DNA of 64,000 nucleotides from an uncultured Verrucomicrobiota bacterium (GTDB lineage Bacteria; Verrucomicrobiota; Kiritimatiellia; CAIVKH01). The DNA is taken from the NCBI GenBank assembly GCA_937872895.1, contig CALMUP010000030.1, positions 1-64,000 on the forward strand, given 5' to 3'. Each line of letters opens with the position of its first letter. Positions within the stretch are counted from its first letter, which is position 1. Shown in pieces: positions 45,354 to 54,350 of the stretch. The notes under the pieces were generated by a model that worked only from the letters and a program-made list of their open reading frames with translations, ran no database searches and was not told the DNA's origin. Made by a program: the position numbers and the translations under genes.

Positions 45354-46412
45354 TCAGGTAGGGGTTTTCGCGCGTTCGAGTTTCTCGTGCGCCTTCATCA
45401 GTTCGCCCGGATTGGTCTGGGCGGCGAGCAGGGAGAGTTCACCGCACCACACGGTGGCGGCGGCGAGCAGGGCGAGGCGGCGGGCGTTCGCGCCGGGGGC
45501 GCGGTCCTCGAGGCAGCCCATGCGCTGGAGGTTCTCGCGCACGAAGGGGAGGTCCTTGCCGTTGCCGGCGGTGCCGACGATCAGGTTCGGCAGGGTCACG
45601 GAGAAGTAGAGCTCGTCGTTGCGGACCTCGGCGTGGACGAGGCCTTGCGAGCCTTCGACGATGTTCGCGGCGTCCTGGCCGGTGGCGAGGTAGAAGCCGA
45701 GCAGCATGTTCGCGAAGTGGGCGTTGGCGGCGCGCAGGCCGCCGGCGAGCAGGGTGCCGATCAGGTTCTTCTTCAGGTTCAGGTCGGCGATCTTCTCCGG
45801 GGTGGTCTTCAGGAAGCGGCGGCAGAGGTCGCGGGACAGGCGCATCTCGGCGACGACGTACTTGCCGCGGCCGAGGAGGCCGTTCACCGCCGAGGGTTTC
45901 TTGTCGCAGCAGAGGTTGCCGGAGATCGAGACGTAGGCGAGTTCGGGGCGGCGTTCGAGCAGCCAGTGGAGCAGGGCGTCGGCGGCCTTGGTGGCCATGT
46001 TGTGGCCGGAGGCGTCGCCGGTGTCGAAGGCGAAGCGCAGGTACAGCAGGTTGCCGGCGATCTGGCTGTGGATGTCCTTCAGGCGGGCGAAGCGGCTGGT
46101 GGTGCGGGTGACCGCGGCGAGGTCCTCCTGGTGGGCGAGCACGAAATCGCGGGCGGCGATCGCCTCCTGCGCGGAGTAGGCCTCGACCACGACGGAGCGG
46201 GTCATGCGTTCGTCCACCACGGCCAGATGCAGGCCGCCGCCGGCCTTGGTCACGCGGGCCCCCCGGTCCACGGACGGCCACAGGGGCGACTCGTAGGTGG
46301 CCAGGGGCACCTCGACCAGGCCGGTCAGTTCCGGGTGGACCACGGAGATCGGGCCGACCCATTGCATGGGTACGGTCGCGTAGCTGTCAGGACGGACGGG
46401 GCTGGTAACCAT
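45354..46412 (-). CDS. mvaA: Hydroxymethylglutaryl-CoA reductase, soluble, class I-like motifs
   Basis: The 352-residue enzyme reduces HMG-CoA to mevalonate. Expected active-site residues are Glu41 (ATYESPLWPS), Lys171 or Lys172 (SGNLCCDKKPSAVN), Asp247 (ATGQDAANIVEGSQ) and His342 (LMKAHEKL). FDTGDASGHNMATKAAD (129-145) is the substrate/NAD(P) motif. The CDKKPxAxN form is closer to class I (eukaryote/archaea-like) than to class II enzymes. There are no membrane helices. The usual GTIGGGT loop reads GTAGNGK. First gene of the mevalonate operon. Confidence 0.92.
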   Translation of the reverse strand: MVTSPVRPDSYATVPMQWVGPISVVHPELTGLVEVPLATYESPLWPSVDRGARVTKAGGGLHLAVVDERMTRSVVVEAYSAQEAIAARDFVLAHQEDLAAVTRTTSRFARLKDIHSQIAGNLLYLRFAFDTGDASGHNMATKAADALLHWLLERRPELAYVSISGNLCCDKKPSAVNGLLGRGKYVVAEMRLSRDLCRRFLKTTPEKIADLNLKKNLIGTLLAGGLRAANAHFANMLLGFYLATGQDAANIVEGSQGLVHAEVRNDELYFSVTLPNLIVGTAGNGKDLPFVRENLQRMGCLEDRAPGANARRLALLAAATVWCGELSLLAAQTNPGELMKAHEKLERAKTPT

Positions 46413-46463
46413 GGGCTTACCCTACCAGCGCCCGCCCCGTCCTGCAACGATGCAGTCGCGGTA

Positions 46464-48221
46464 TCAGCGGGGCGCGGCGCCTTCGTCGGAGGTTTTCACG
46501 AAGACGGCGGCTTCGCCGGGTTGGAGCACCACGGCGCGGGTGTAGGCGCCGCTTTCGGTGAACGTGGCGCCGGTGAACAGGTTCGACCAGGTACCTTCGA
46601 AGAAGACATCCATGGTATTCGCGCCGCGGCCGAAGTTGGCGGCGACGATGACGGACTGGCCGTCGGCGTTGCGCCGGAAGGCGGTCATGTCCTGCGGCTG
46701 GTTGTGGTGCAGGAAGGTGATATCGCCGCGCTGGAGGGCGGGGTGGGTGGTGCGCAGGGTGACCAGTTTGCGGGTGGCCTCGTGGATGGCCTTGCCGCTT
46801 TCCGTTTCGAGCAGGTGCCACTGGAGCGGGTTCTCGCCGACGAACTTGCGGGTGGACTCGCCGAACTCCTGGCCGGAGTACACCATGGCCTGGCCGGGGG
46901 CGGTGAGGGTCATGGCGAGGGAGAGGATGGCCCGGGCCTCGCGCTCGGGTCCGGAGAAGCCGCGCTGTTTCAGTTCGTACATCACGCGCTCCTCGTCGTG
47001 GCTCTCCGTGTAGGCCATGCGCTGGAGGGCGTTGGTAAAGCCGACGCGCTGGGGCTGCATGACGTTCTCGAACTCGTTGCGGTCGAGGTAGGCGTGCTCG
47101 ATCATGTCGCGCATGCGCCAGCGGAAGAAGTCATGCCAGCAGGTGTCCTGCTCGGTCTGGTTGATCAGGTACGGGTCGAAGGGCATGTGTTCGGCGATGT
47201 GGATCGAGGTGGGATCGACCTGCTTGCCGACCCAGGCGAACCAGCCGGCACCCCAGTCGTTGTACCCGCTCCATTCGGTGAAGCGGGTGGCGTCGTAGCG
47301 GATGGCGTCGATGCGGTATTCGGTGAGCCAGTAGCGGATCACGTCGGCGGTGTAGCGTTTGGCGGCGGGGTGCTGCTGCTCGATGTCGGGGAAGCCCCAG
47401 TTCTCGCCCTCGAAGAAGCGGAAGAACGGCGAGCCGGCGTAGTCGTTTCCGTAGAGCTGGTAGAGCGCGCTGTTGTGGTCCATGTGGTTCAGCACGAGGT
47501 CGAGCACGACGGCGAGGCCGCGCTGGTGGGCGGCGTCGATGAGTTGCTTCAGCTCGGTGGGCGTGCCGTAGGAGGTCTCGGGCGCGAAGTGGAAGGCGGG
47601 GTTGTAGCCCCAGCTCTTCGATCCGGTGAACTCGTTGAAGGGCATCGGGGCGATGCCGGTAAAGCCGAGGTCCTTGATGTAGTCGAGGCGGGCGATCATG
47701 CCGGTGAAGCCGAGCGCGCCGTTGAGGAAATCCTCAAGGTGGAATTCGTACACGACGAGGTTGTCGAGGCCGGGCCGGACGTAGTTCGTGGCGGTCCAGG
47801 CGAACGGGGCGGCACCGACCTCGAGCACGGCGAAGGCGCGTTCCTGCTTCCAGTATTCGGTGCCGTCGGGTTTCTGCCAGGTGACGTCGCGGGCGTAGGG
47901 ATCGGCAATCAGCAGCGTGCCGTCGATCAGGTACTGGTAGCGGTAGGTGCCGGGGGCGAGCGGGATGGTGATCGACCAGGTGCCGTCGGCATCAACCGTG
48001 AGGGCGTGGTCGTCGGGCTTCCAGTCGTTGAAGTCGCCGATGAGCGCGACCGATTGCTTGCCGGGTGCGTGCAGGGCAAAGGTGACGGTGCCGTCCGGGT
48101 GTTCGGTGGTGCCCCAGGCGGGGTAGGCAAACGGGTCGATATCCGGTGGCGGCGGTTCCTGGGCGAACAGTGGAGCGGCGGCCATCAGCGTCACGAGCGC
48201 GAACAGTTTCGTCGGTTTCAT
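46464..48221 (-). CDS. Secreted GH13 alpha-amylase-family enzyme with CBM48-like domain
   Basis: The 585-residue product has a signal peptide (MKPTKLFALVTLMAAAPLFA), a CBM48/isoamylase-N-like domain (about 40-115) and a GH13 barrel. Conserved regions are DLVLNHMDHN (region I, about 241), the nucleophile Asp310 in IDAIRYDATRF, the acid/base Glu344 in HIAEHMP, and Asp409 in TESHDEERVM. A C-terminal beta domain follows. The layout resembles branching or debranching enzymes, but the signal peptide points to extracellular or periplasmic alpha-glucan breakdown. ATG 48221 is preceded by GAGGGGA. It follows the CDF gene by 10 bases. Confidence 0.9.
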   Translation of the reverse strand: MKPTKLFALVTLMAAAPLFAQEPPPPDIDPFAYPAWGTTEHPDGTVTFALHAPGKQSVALIGDFNDWKPDDHALTVDADGTWSITIPLAPGTYRYQYLIDGTLLIADPYARDVTWQKPDGTEYWKQERAFAVLEVGAAPFAWTATNYVRPGLDNLVVYEFHLEDFLNGALGFTGMIARLDYIKDLGFTGIAPMPFNEFTGSKSWGYNPAFHFAPETSYGTPTELKQLIDAAHQRGLAVVLDLVLNHMDHNSALYQLYGNDYAGSPFFRFFEGENWGFPDIEQQHPAAKRYTADVIRYWLTEYRIDAIRYDATRFTEWSGYNDWGAGWFAWVGKQVDPTSIHIAEHMPFDPYLINQTEQDTCWHDFFRWRMRDMIEHAYLDRNEFENVMQPQRVGFTNALQRMAYTESHDEERVMYELKQRGFSGPEREARAILSLAMTLTAPGQAMVYSGQEFGESTRKFVGENPLQWHLLETESGKAIHEATRKLVTLRTTHPALQRGDITFLHHNQPQDMTAFRRNADGQSVIVAANFGRGANTMDVFFEGTWSNLFTGATFTESGAYTRAVVLQPGEAAVFVKTSDEGAAPR

Positions 48222-48231
48222 AGGGTTCCCC

Positions 48232-49158
48232 TCAGGTTTGGCGGCCTTCGACACGGTCATCCGGGTGGATGTTCAAATGATCGTCGTGCGGCTCGAGGTG
48301 GGTGGTCACCTCGGCGGCCGCTTTCAGTTCGGCGGCAATGGCTTGCTCGATGTCGGTGGCGATGCGGTGGGCCTCGACAATCGGCATGCGGTCGGGGAAG
48401 AGCAGGTGGACGTCCACGTCGTAGGCGACGCCGTTGAAGCGTTGGCGCAAGCGGTGGTGGCTGATGCCGCGGGCGATGCATTCGCGGTCGAGCAGTTCCT
48501 GGAGGCGTTGCTGGATGACGGGATCGGCTTCGTCCATCAGGCCGGTGACGCTGCGGCGGATCAGGCGGTAGCCGGAGTAGATGATGTTCAGGGCGACGGC
48601 GATGGCGCAAAGCGGGTCGAGGAACAGCCAGCCGGTGGCGCGGGCGAGCACGAGGCCGAGCACCACGCCGCCGCTGGTCCAGCAGTCGGTCAGGACATGC
48701 AGGCCGTTCGCCTCGAGGATCAGCGAGCGGTGGCGGCGGCCGACGCGGATGAGGTGCCAGCCGAGGGCGGCGTTCAGCACGGCGGCCAGCGCGGTGAGGG
48801 CGATGCCGGTGTCGAGGTTGCGCAGGCTGAGGCCGGTCAGCCAGTCCTGGATGGCGACGGCGATGATGAGCAGGGCGGCGGTGAGGATCATCGCGCCTTC
48901 GAGGCCGGCCGAGAAGAAGCTGATCTTCGCGTGGCCGTAGGGATGGGCCTCGTCGGCGGGTTTGCGCGCGAGCCACAGGCTGTAGGCGGCGAAGAGCACG
49001 GCGATCATGTGGACGATCGACTCGGCGGCGTCGCTGAGGATGGCCGTCGAACCGGTCAGGGCATACGCGGCGAACTTGATCACCAGCATCGCCACGCCCG
49101 CGCCGACGGAGAGGCGCATGGCGTTGCGGGCGGCGCGTTGTGCGGTGGCGGTCGTCAT
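48232..49158 (-). CDS. Cation diffusion facilitator (CDF) metal transporter
   Basis: The 308-residue inner-membrane exporter has six predicted helices and a C-terminal cytoplasmic domain. SDAAESIVHM in helix II and HPYGHAKISFFSAGLEG are the family signatures. CDF proteins export Zn, Fe, Mn or Co in exchange for protons. The usual second Asp of the helix II site is Glu here, so the metal is uncertain. Helix V shows LTDCWTSGGVVLG. The C-terminus has the metal-sensing ferredoxin-like fold (VDVHLLFPDRMPIVEAH). Confidence 0.9.
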   Translation of the reverse strand: MTTATAQRAARNAMRLSVGAGVAMLVIKFAAYALTGSTAILSDAAESIVHMIAVLFAAYSLWLARKPADEAHPYGHAKISFFSAGLEGAMILTAALLIIAVAIQDWLTGLSLRNLDTGIALTALAAVLNAALGWHLIRVGRRHRSLILEANGLHVLTDCWTSGGVVLGLVLARATGWLFLDPLCAIAVALNIIYSGYRLIRRSVTGLMDEADPVIQQRLQELLDRECIARGISHHRLRQRFNGVAYDVDVHLLFPDRMPIVEAHRIATDIEQAIAAELKAAAEVTTHLEPHDDHLNIHPDDRVEGRQT

Positions 49159-49224
49159 GGGTGGCTGGTCATGCTGGCACAGGCTGGCGGACGGGACAAG
49201 GGAAACCGGCCGGGTGCGGGCGGG

Positions 49225-49671
49225 TCAGGTGAGCGGGCGTTCGTAGGTGAGGAAGGTGGTGTCGCGGATCCAGCCGAGGTGCTCATACAGGCGCTGGGCG
49301 GGGTGGTTGGTGACCGCGGTGGAGAGGGTCATGGTCACCGCCCCGGCGGCGCGGGCGTGGGCCTCGGCGGCGCGGAGCAGGCCGGTGGCGATGCCGGAGC
49401 GCCGGGCGGCCGGGACGACGAACAGGTCGTGGAGGATGAACGATGGCCCGGGGGCGAGCGACGTGAAGGTCGGGTAGAGCTGGACGAACCCGGTGGCATG
49501 GTGGTCGGCGTCGCGGGCGAGCAGGACCACCGATTCGCCGCGGATCAGGCGCGCGTGCAGGAAGGCGCAGGCGGCGGGGAGGTCGGATGGAAAACCGTAG
49601 AACTGGCGGTACGCATCAAACAGCGGCGCGAGGTCGTCGAGGTCGTCGGGCGTGGCCGGGGTGATGGGCAT
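49225..49671 (-). CDS. GNAT family N-acetyltransferase
   Basis: The 148-residue enzyme has the acetyl-CoA loop in VPAARRSGIATGLLRAAEAHA, the preceding strand FILHDLFV, and the C-terminal NHPAQRLYEHLGWIRD motif. The acceptor is unknown. Its start is 3 bases from the stop of the M48 protease gene. Confidence 0.88.
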   Translation of the reverse strand: MPITPATPDDLDDLAPLFDAYRQFYGFPSDLPAACAFLHARLIRGESVVLLARDADHHATGFVQLYPTFTSLAPGPSFILHDLFVVPAARRSGIATGLLRAAEAHARAAGAVTMTLSTAVTNHPAQRLYEHLGWIRDTTFLTYERPLT

Positions 49672-49674
49672 GGA

Positions 49675-50931
49675 TCACGCGGGGGGTGGGGTGCGCAGGG
49701 CGCGGATGCGTTCGAGCAGGGGAGGATGGCTGTACTCGAGCCAGACGGTGAACGGGTGCGGGGTCAGGTTGGAGAGGTTTTCCACGCCGAGTTTCTTCAA
49801 CGCGTTGATCATCGATTCCGCGTCGCCGGTGGTGCGGGCCGCATAGGCATCGGCCTCGAACTCGTGGCGGCGCGAGCGGTGGTGGGCGGCGATGGACAGC
49901 AGCCGGTTCAGCGGGGCCATCAGGATGCTGAAGGTGATCATGCCGGCGTAGAGCGGGGCGGGTTCGCCGGGTGGCCAGGCCACGCCGATGCCGTCGTAGA
50001 GTTCGTGGCGGTGCAGGCAGAGCGAGAGCAGGAGGAACATGACGCCGGTGGTGATGATCGAGGTGGCCAGCATGCGGCGCAGGTGTCCGAGTTTCGCGTG
50101 GCCGACCTCGTGCGCGAGCACGGCGACCAGTTCGGGAACGTTGTGTTTCGCGATGAGGGTGTCGAACAGGGCGATCCGTTTCAGCCGGCCGAGGCCGGTC
50201 ACATACGCATTGGTCTTGCTCGAGCGCCGCGACCCGTCGATCGAGAAGATGCCCGACAGCGGGACCTGCTCGCGCCGCGCGTAGGCCTCGATCGCGGCTT
50301 TTAGCTCGCCCTCGGGCAACGGGGTGAAGGTGTTGAACAGCGGCAGCAGCAGCGAGGGGGCCAGCGCCATCATGGCCAGCTGGAACAGGGTGACCGCGCC
50401 CCAGGCGATGGCCCAGCCCCATGGACCGGCCGCGGTGAAGAACCAGAGGATGGCGGCGAACAGCGGGGCCCCGAGCAGCACGGTCAGGGCGAGCGACTTG
50501 AGCTGGTCGGCGGCGAAGGTGCGCGGGGTGGTGCGGTTGAAGCCGAAACGCTGCTCGATGACGAAGGTGTCGATGACCTGGAACGGCAGGTCGACCAGGA
50601 TCGAGGCGAGCATCAGCACGCCGGTGAAGACGAGGCCGGTGCCGATCAGGCCGAAGCCCCACGAGCGGGCCCAGGTGTCCACGATGCCGAACCCGCCGGC
50701 GACCAGGAAGGTGATGGTGATCAGGGTGGTGATCGCGAGTTGGCGCTGCTCGAACCGCGTGGTCGCGCGCAGGTAGTCCTGGGCGCTGCGGTAGCGACCG
50801 GGCTCGAACCAGCCGGTGAATTCACCGGGAAGCTCGGGCCGGGCATGGCGCAGGTTCAGTGCGTTGCTGACCATCTGGAGCAGGGTGTCTCCAGCGAGCA
50901 GGGCGGCGAGCAGCAGGGTGACGGGTTCCAT
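49675..50931 (-). CDS. M48 (Ste24-like) membrane zinc metalloprotease
   Basis: The 418-residue integral membrane protein has about seven helices. The zinc motif HEVGH is at 274-278 and the third ligand lies in HEFEADAYAA. It matches Ste24/CAAX protease 1 homologs, including RFGFNRTTPRTF. In bacteria these enzymes take part in membrane-protein quality control. It lies just upstream of the mevalonate region, but no prenylated substrate is implied. Confidence 0.9.
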   Translation of the reverse strand: MEPVTLLLAALLAGDTLLQMVSNALNLRHARPELPGEFTGWFEPGRYRSAQDYLRATTRFEQRQLAITTLITITFLVAGGFGIVDTWARSWGFGLIGTGLVFTGVLMLASILVDLPFQVIDTFVIEQRFGFNRTTPRTFAADQLKSLALTVLLGAPLFAAILWFFTAAGPWGWAIAWGAVTLFQLAMMALAPSLLLPLFNTFTPLPEGELKAAIEAYARREQVPLSGIFSIDGSRRSSKTNAYVTGLGRLKRIALFDTLIAKHNVPELVAVLAHEVGHAKLGHLRRMLATSIITTGVMFLLLSLCLHRHELYDGIGVAWPPGEPAPLYAGMITFSILMAPLNRLLSIAAHHRSRRHEFEADAYAARTTGDAESMINALKKLGVENLSNLTPHPFTVWLEYSHPPLLERIRALRTPPPA

Positions 50932-50996
50932 GGCGGCCGGTTATCGCGGGTTGGTCCGGTGGCGTCAAGCATCGGTTCGCGGGGCTGCAACGCGCA

Positions 50997-51024
50997 TTGC
51001 CTTTCCGGCGGTCTGTGCTACAAC
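50997..51024 (+). promoter_or_regulatory. Putative promoter of the prfA-prmC-ffh gene block
   Basis: TTGCCT (50997-51002), 16 bases, then TACAAC (51019-51024). A small hairpin GAATCC-ATGAA-GGATTC (51036-51052) lies between it and the GGAGAG ribosome site. Divergent to the M48 gene. Confidence 0.4.
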
Positions 51025-51070
51025 ATACGCGTTTTGAATCCATGAAGGATTCTTTCAGGAGAGTAATTCC

Positions 51071-51766
51071 ATGCATACGGGTGATCAGGTGTGGCGGGTA
51101 TGGTTCCGCGCGTCCATGGCGGTTGCGATGGTGGTGGTCGTGACGGTTTCCTGCAAACCGCGCGAGAAGGCGGCGGTGCCGGTCGCCTCGGCTGCGCCGG
51201 TGGTGATCGAGGTGCGTGATGCCATGACCAATGCCGGAGCGGTGGCGGCGGAGGGCGGCCGGTTCAAGGTGTTGATCGTGGACGAGGAAGGTGCCGTAGG
51301 CCTTACCCGGATTGGCGAGCGCTCCTTTTCCGTGCCCGGTGCGCGCAAAGGTGATGTCGCGGTGATCGAGGTTACCCGGATCGCGGAAGGTTCCGTCGAG
51401 GCGGTTCTGGTTGAGCGATTGGCCTCGGGGCATCCGGTTCCGGAAGCAGCACCAGCGGAGGAGTCGGCGGCCGAAACATCACTGGTCGGACAGTTGTTCC
51501 GGGTAGAGATTCCCGAGGTCAACGAAGACGGACAAGGTGTGATCGCCTTGCGTGGCAGGACCATCCTGGTTCCTGGCGTCCGGGTTGGCGAGAAAGTGGA
51601 ATTTCGCGTGGTCGAGGAAACGGCGGAAGGTGCCGTGGTCGAGATTGTTGAACGGCTGGATACTCCTGCCGTGGCCAAGCCCGCAGCCGATGACGAGGAG
51701 ATCGACTACTCCAAGGCGGTTCCGAAGAAACGCGCAGCCCAGGCGGAATCCGAATCGAATCCCTAG
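51071..51766 (+). CDS. Predicted lipoprotein with two TRAM-like (OB-fold) domains
   Basis: The 231-residue product has an N-terminal hydrophobic segment ending VVTVSC-KP, a possible lipobox with Cys28. Two similar beta-barrel units follow. The first (about 62-117) holds VDEEGAVGLTRIGERSFSVP then GARKGDVAVIEVTRIAEG. The second (about 137-195) holds VNEDGQGVIALRGRTILVPG then VRVGEKVEFRVVEETAEGA. The pattern GxGxxxxxGxxxxVPGxxxGExVxxxV is that of TRAM domains, normally found in cytoplasmic RNA-binding proteins. The C-terminus is charged. GGAGAG precedes the ATG. If the hydrophobic segment is not an export signal, it would be a cytoplasmic RNA-binding protein. Next gene is prfA. Confidence 0.65.
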   Translation: MHTGDQVWRVWFRASMAVAMVVVVTVSCKPREKAAVPVASAAPVVIEVRDAMTNAGAVAAEGGRFKVLIVDEEGAVGLTRIGERSFSVPGARKGDVAVIEVTRIAEGSVEAVLVERLASGHPVPEAAPAEESAAETSLVGQLFRVEIPEVNEDGQGVIALRGRTILVPGVRVGEKVEFRVVEETAEGAVVEIVERLDTPAVAKPAADDEEIDYSKAVPKKRAAQAESESNP

Positions 51767-51886
51767 TGTTGTCGAGCGGTGGCATGGTCGCGGCGGCGGC
51801 GTTGTCGCCACCGGCCACCGTTCCATTCCCTGGACATGCAGCCCCGCGCGCGGTCCGGCATCTGGAAATTCCTGGCGCAAGCAAAC

Positions 51887-52975
51887 ATGATGATAGATCG
51901 TCCATACGTTGACCGGTTGGCCCTCAAGGTGGGGGAACTAGAGCATGAACTCGCTCAACCCGAGACCAGTGCCAATCCGCGCGTCCTCCGGGAGAAGCTG
52001 GCCGAACACCAGCGGGTCAAGGAGATCCTGAACCAGTGCAGCGGGTATGTGCGCCTGCTCGACGAGCGCGACGACCTGAAGGCGATGCTGGATGATGTTT
52101 CCACCGATACGTCGATGCGCGAGATGGCCTCGGCGGAACTGGCCGAGATCGAGGCGCGCCTGCCTGCCGCCGAGCGCCGGGCGATGGTGGCACTGCTCCC
52201 GCCGGATCCGAACGACAGCCGCAACACCATCATGGAAATCCGTGCCGGTACCGGGGGCGAGGAGGCCGCCCTGTTCGCCGCCGACCTGTACCGCATGTAT
52301 GCGCGGTATGCCGAGCGGCGCGGCTGGACGGTCGGGGTGATCGATGCCAGCGACGCCGCGCTCGGCGGCTTCAAGGAAATCATCTTCTCCGTGGAGGGCG
52401 CGGATGTGTACCGCGTGTTGCGTTATGAAAGCGGGGGGCACCGCGTCCAGCGTGTTCCCGAGACCGAGGCGCAAGGTCGGGTCCATACCTCCGCCGCCAC
52501 CGTAGCGGTGATGCCCGAGGCCGACGAGGCCGACGAGGTGCTGATCAAGCCCGAGGATATCCGCCTCGACCTGTTCCGCGCCCAGGGTGCGGGTGGCCAG
52601 AAGGTCAACAAGACCGAATCCGCGGTGCGCATCACCCACCTTCCCACCGGCATCGTCGTGCAGTGCCAGGACGAGCGCTCGCAGCACAAGAACAAGTCGA
52701 AGGCGATGAAAGTGTTGGCCACGCGCCTGCTCGACAAGATGCGGTCGGAGGACGCCGCGCGCCAGGCCACCGAACGCCGCCTGCAGGTCGGATCGGGCGA
52801 TCGCAGCGAACGTATCCGCACCTACAATTTCCCGCAGAACCGCGTGACCGACCACCGCATCAATGTGACCCTGTACAACCTCAAGGCCTTTATCGAGGGC
52901 GACATGGACGAGTTGATGGATGCCCTGTATGCGCGTGATATCGAGGAGCGCCTGAAGCGCGAACTCGGTTCATGA
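51887..52975 (+). CDS. prfA: Peptide chain release factor 1
   Basis: The 362-residue factor reads UAA/UAG and triggers peptide release. The GGQ motif is in [14 protein letters not shown], and the codon-recognition loop region is [20 protein letters not shown], in the RF1 rather than RF2 form. ATG 51887 is used; the frame is open upstream to 51779 without similarity. The stop overlaps the prmC start (ATGA). The Gln of GGQ is the expected target of PrmC. Confidence 0.95.
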   Translation: MMIDRPYVDRLALKVGELEHELAQPETSANPRVLREKLAEHQRVKEILNQCSGYVRLLDERDDLKAMLDDVSTDTSMREMASAELAEIEARLPAAERRAMVALLPPDPNDSRNTIMEIRAGTGGEEAALFAADLYRMYARYAERRGWTVGVIDASDAALGGFKEIIFSVEGADVYRVLRYESGGHRVQRVPETEAQGRVHTSAATVAVMPEADEADEVLIKPEDIRLDLFRAQGAGGQKVNKTESAVRITHLPTGIVVQCQDERSQHKNKSKAMKVLATRLLDKMRSEDAARQATERRLQVGSGDRSERIRTYNFPQNRVTDHRINVTLYNLKAFIEGDMDELMDALYARDIEERLKRELGS

Positions 52976-53814
52976 TGCCGGCCGGTGTATTGCGCGCCGA
53001 GGGTGAAGCGCGGTTGTGCGCGGCCGGCGTCGCGGATGCCGGGGCTGCGGTGGCGTGGTGGATGGCCGAGGTGCTGGGCGTGGCACGCGAGGAACTCGAA
53101 CGGATCGAAGCCTCGCCGGCACATGCTGCACGTATCCGTGCCGGTTTCGAGCGATTGGCCCACCACGAACCGCTGCAGTATGTCATCGGCCATGCGCCCT
53201 TCCTGGATTTCTCCGTCCGGACCGATGCCCGGGCGCTGGTGCCGCGGCCCGAGACCGAGGAATTGGTCACCCGCGTCCTGGCCGAACGTGATTTCTGGAG
53301 CCGCACCGGCCTCGCCGTCGCCGATGTCGGGACCGGCACCGGATGCATCGCCCTGGCCCTGGCCCGGTCCTGTCCGAATGCGGTGGTACAGGCGATTGAT
53401 TGCTCGGAAGCCGCGCTCGCCCTTGCCCGTGAAAATGCCGAAGCACTCGGCTTCGCCGCGCGGATCCGGTTTGTCCATGGCGATCTTCTCGAAGGATTCG
53501 CCCCGGCCTCGCTCGATGCCGTGGTCAGCAATCCTCCCTACATCGCGCGGGATGTCATGGAAACCCTCGATGCCAATGTACGCCGTTTCGAACCACGCCT
53601 TGCCCTTGATGGCGGAGCGGACGGCCTTGACGTGCTCCGTCGTTTGCTCGAACAAACTTTTACCGTTTTGAAAAACCGTGGTAGGGTATGGCTCGAAATC
53701 GGTGAAGACCAGGGGCCTGCCGTGCAGGCATGGATGGAATCGACCGGATACCAGCAGGTGCGTGTGCATCGTGACTTCTACAACCAGATTCGGTTTGCCG
53801 AGGGCGTGAAATGA
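52972..53814 (+). CDS. prmC: Release factor glutamine methyltransferase
   Basis: The 280-residue SAM-dependent enzyme methylates the GGQ glutamine of release factors. Its N-terminal helical domain is followed by the SAM motif [15 protein letters not shown] and the catalytic VSNPPYIAR (about 185-193). EPLQYVIG and RPETEELV are also conserved. It overlaps both neighbours by 4 bases, showing tight coupling with prfA and with the zinc-finger membrane gene. Confidence 0.95.
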   Translation: MMPAGVLRAEGEARLCAAGVADAGAAVAWWMAEVLGVAREELERIEASPAHAARIRAGFERLAHHEPLQYVIGHAPFLDFSVRTDARALVPRPETEELVTRVLAERDFWSRTGLAVADVGTGTGCIALALARSCPNAVVQAIDCSEAALALARENAEALGFAARIRFVHGDLLEGFAPASLDAVVSNPPYIARDVMETLDANVRRFEPRLALDGGADGLDVLRRLLEQTFTVLKNRGRVWLEIGEDQGPAVQAWMESTGYQQVRVHRDFYNQIRFAEGVK

Positions 53815-54338
53815 TCCCGATCCTTCGCGGCATGACCAAGGGAACGACCCGCCGGGGCGGGCGATCCAACAACTTTGTCCTGCCCGTCGGGATCCTGGTC
53901 GGCCTGCTGTTGCTCGGGCAGGCCTTCTGGCTCTCGCGCAACAACCACCTGTTCGTGCCGTTTGAGATCACCCGCATCAATTGCGTCGAATGTACGCGGC
54001 TGGGAACCATCCGCGATCCGGAAAATCCTGAAATCCGGACGATGTGTCCGACCTGCTTCGGGGTCGGGTACCACACGGTACGCCGCTTTGATGACGAGGA
54101 TGTCCTCTGCGCGGCCTGCGGCGGGGCCGGGCGGGTTGAGGAGGATGACGTCTGGCGCACCTGCCGGCGCTGCGATGGCCGGGGCCTTCACCGCGCCAAC
54201 GACTGGAAGGAAATCGTCGATATCATCGATGTGAAAGACTTGCCGGCCGCATCCGTGCAAGCCGTCGACGCTGCGCCTGAAACTCCGGCCCCGGAGTCCG
54301 CTTCCCCTGCGGAGAACCTTGAACCCCTGAACCCCTGA
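53811..54338 (+). CDS. Membrane-anchored protein with four CxxC (DnaJ-like zinc finger) motifs
   Basis: The 175-residue product has one membrane helix (about 22-41). Next come CVEC (58-61), CPTCFGVG (79-86), CAACGGAG (100-107) and CRRCDGRG (118-125), the CxxCxGxG arrangement of the DnaJ Cys-rich domain that binds two zinc ions. There is no J domain. The tail is Ala/Pro/Glu-rich. The gene overlaps prmC by 4 bases and ends 12 bases before ffh. A role in handling nascent or membrane proteins is possible from the context, but nothing shows it directly. Confidence 0.75.
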   Translation: MIPILRGMTKGTTRRGGRSNNFVLPVGILVGLLLLGQAFWLSRNNHLFVPFEITRINCVECTRLGTIRDPENPEIRTMCPTCFGVGYHTVRRFDDEDVLCAACGGAGRVEEDDVWRTCRRCDGRGLHRANDWKEIVDIIDVKDLPAASVQAVDAAPETPAPESASPAENLEPLNP

Positions 54339-54350
54339 ACGGGCCCGCCC

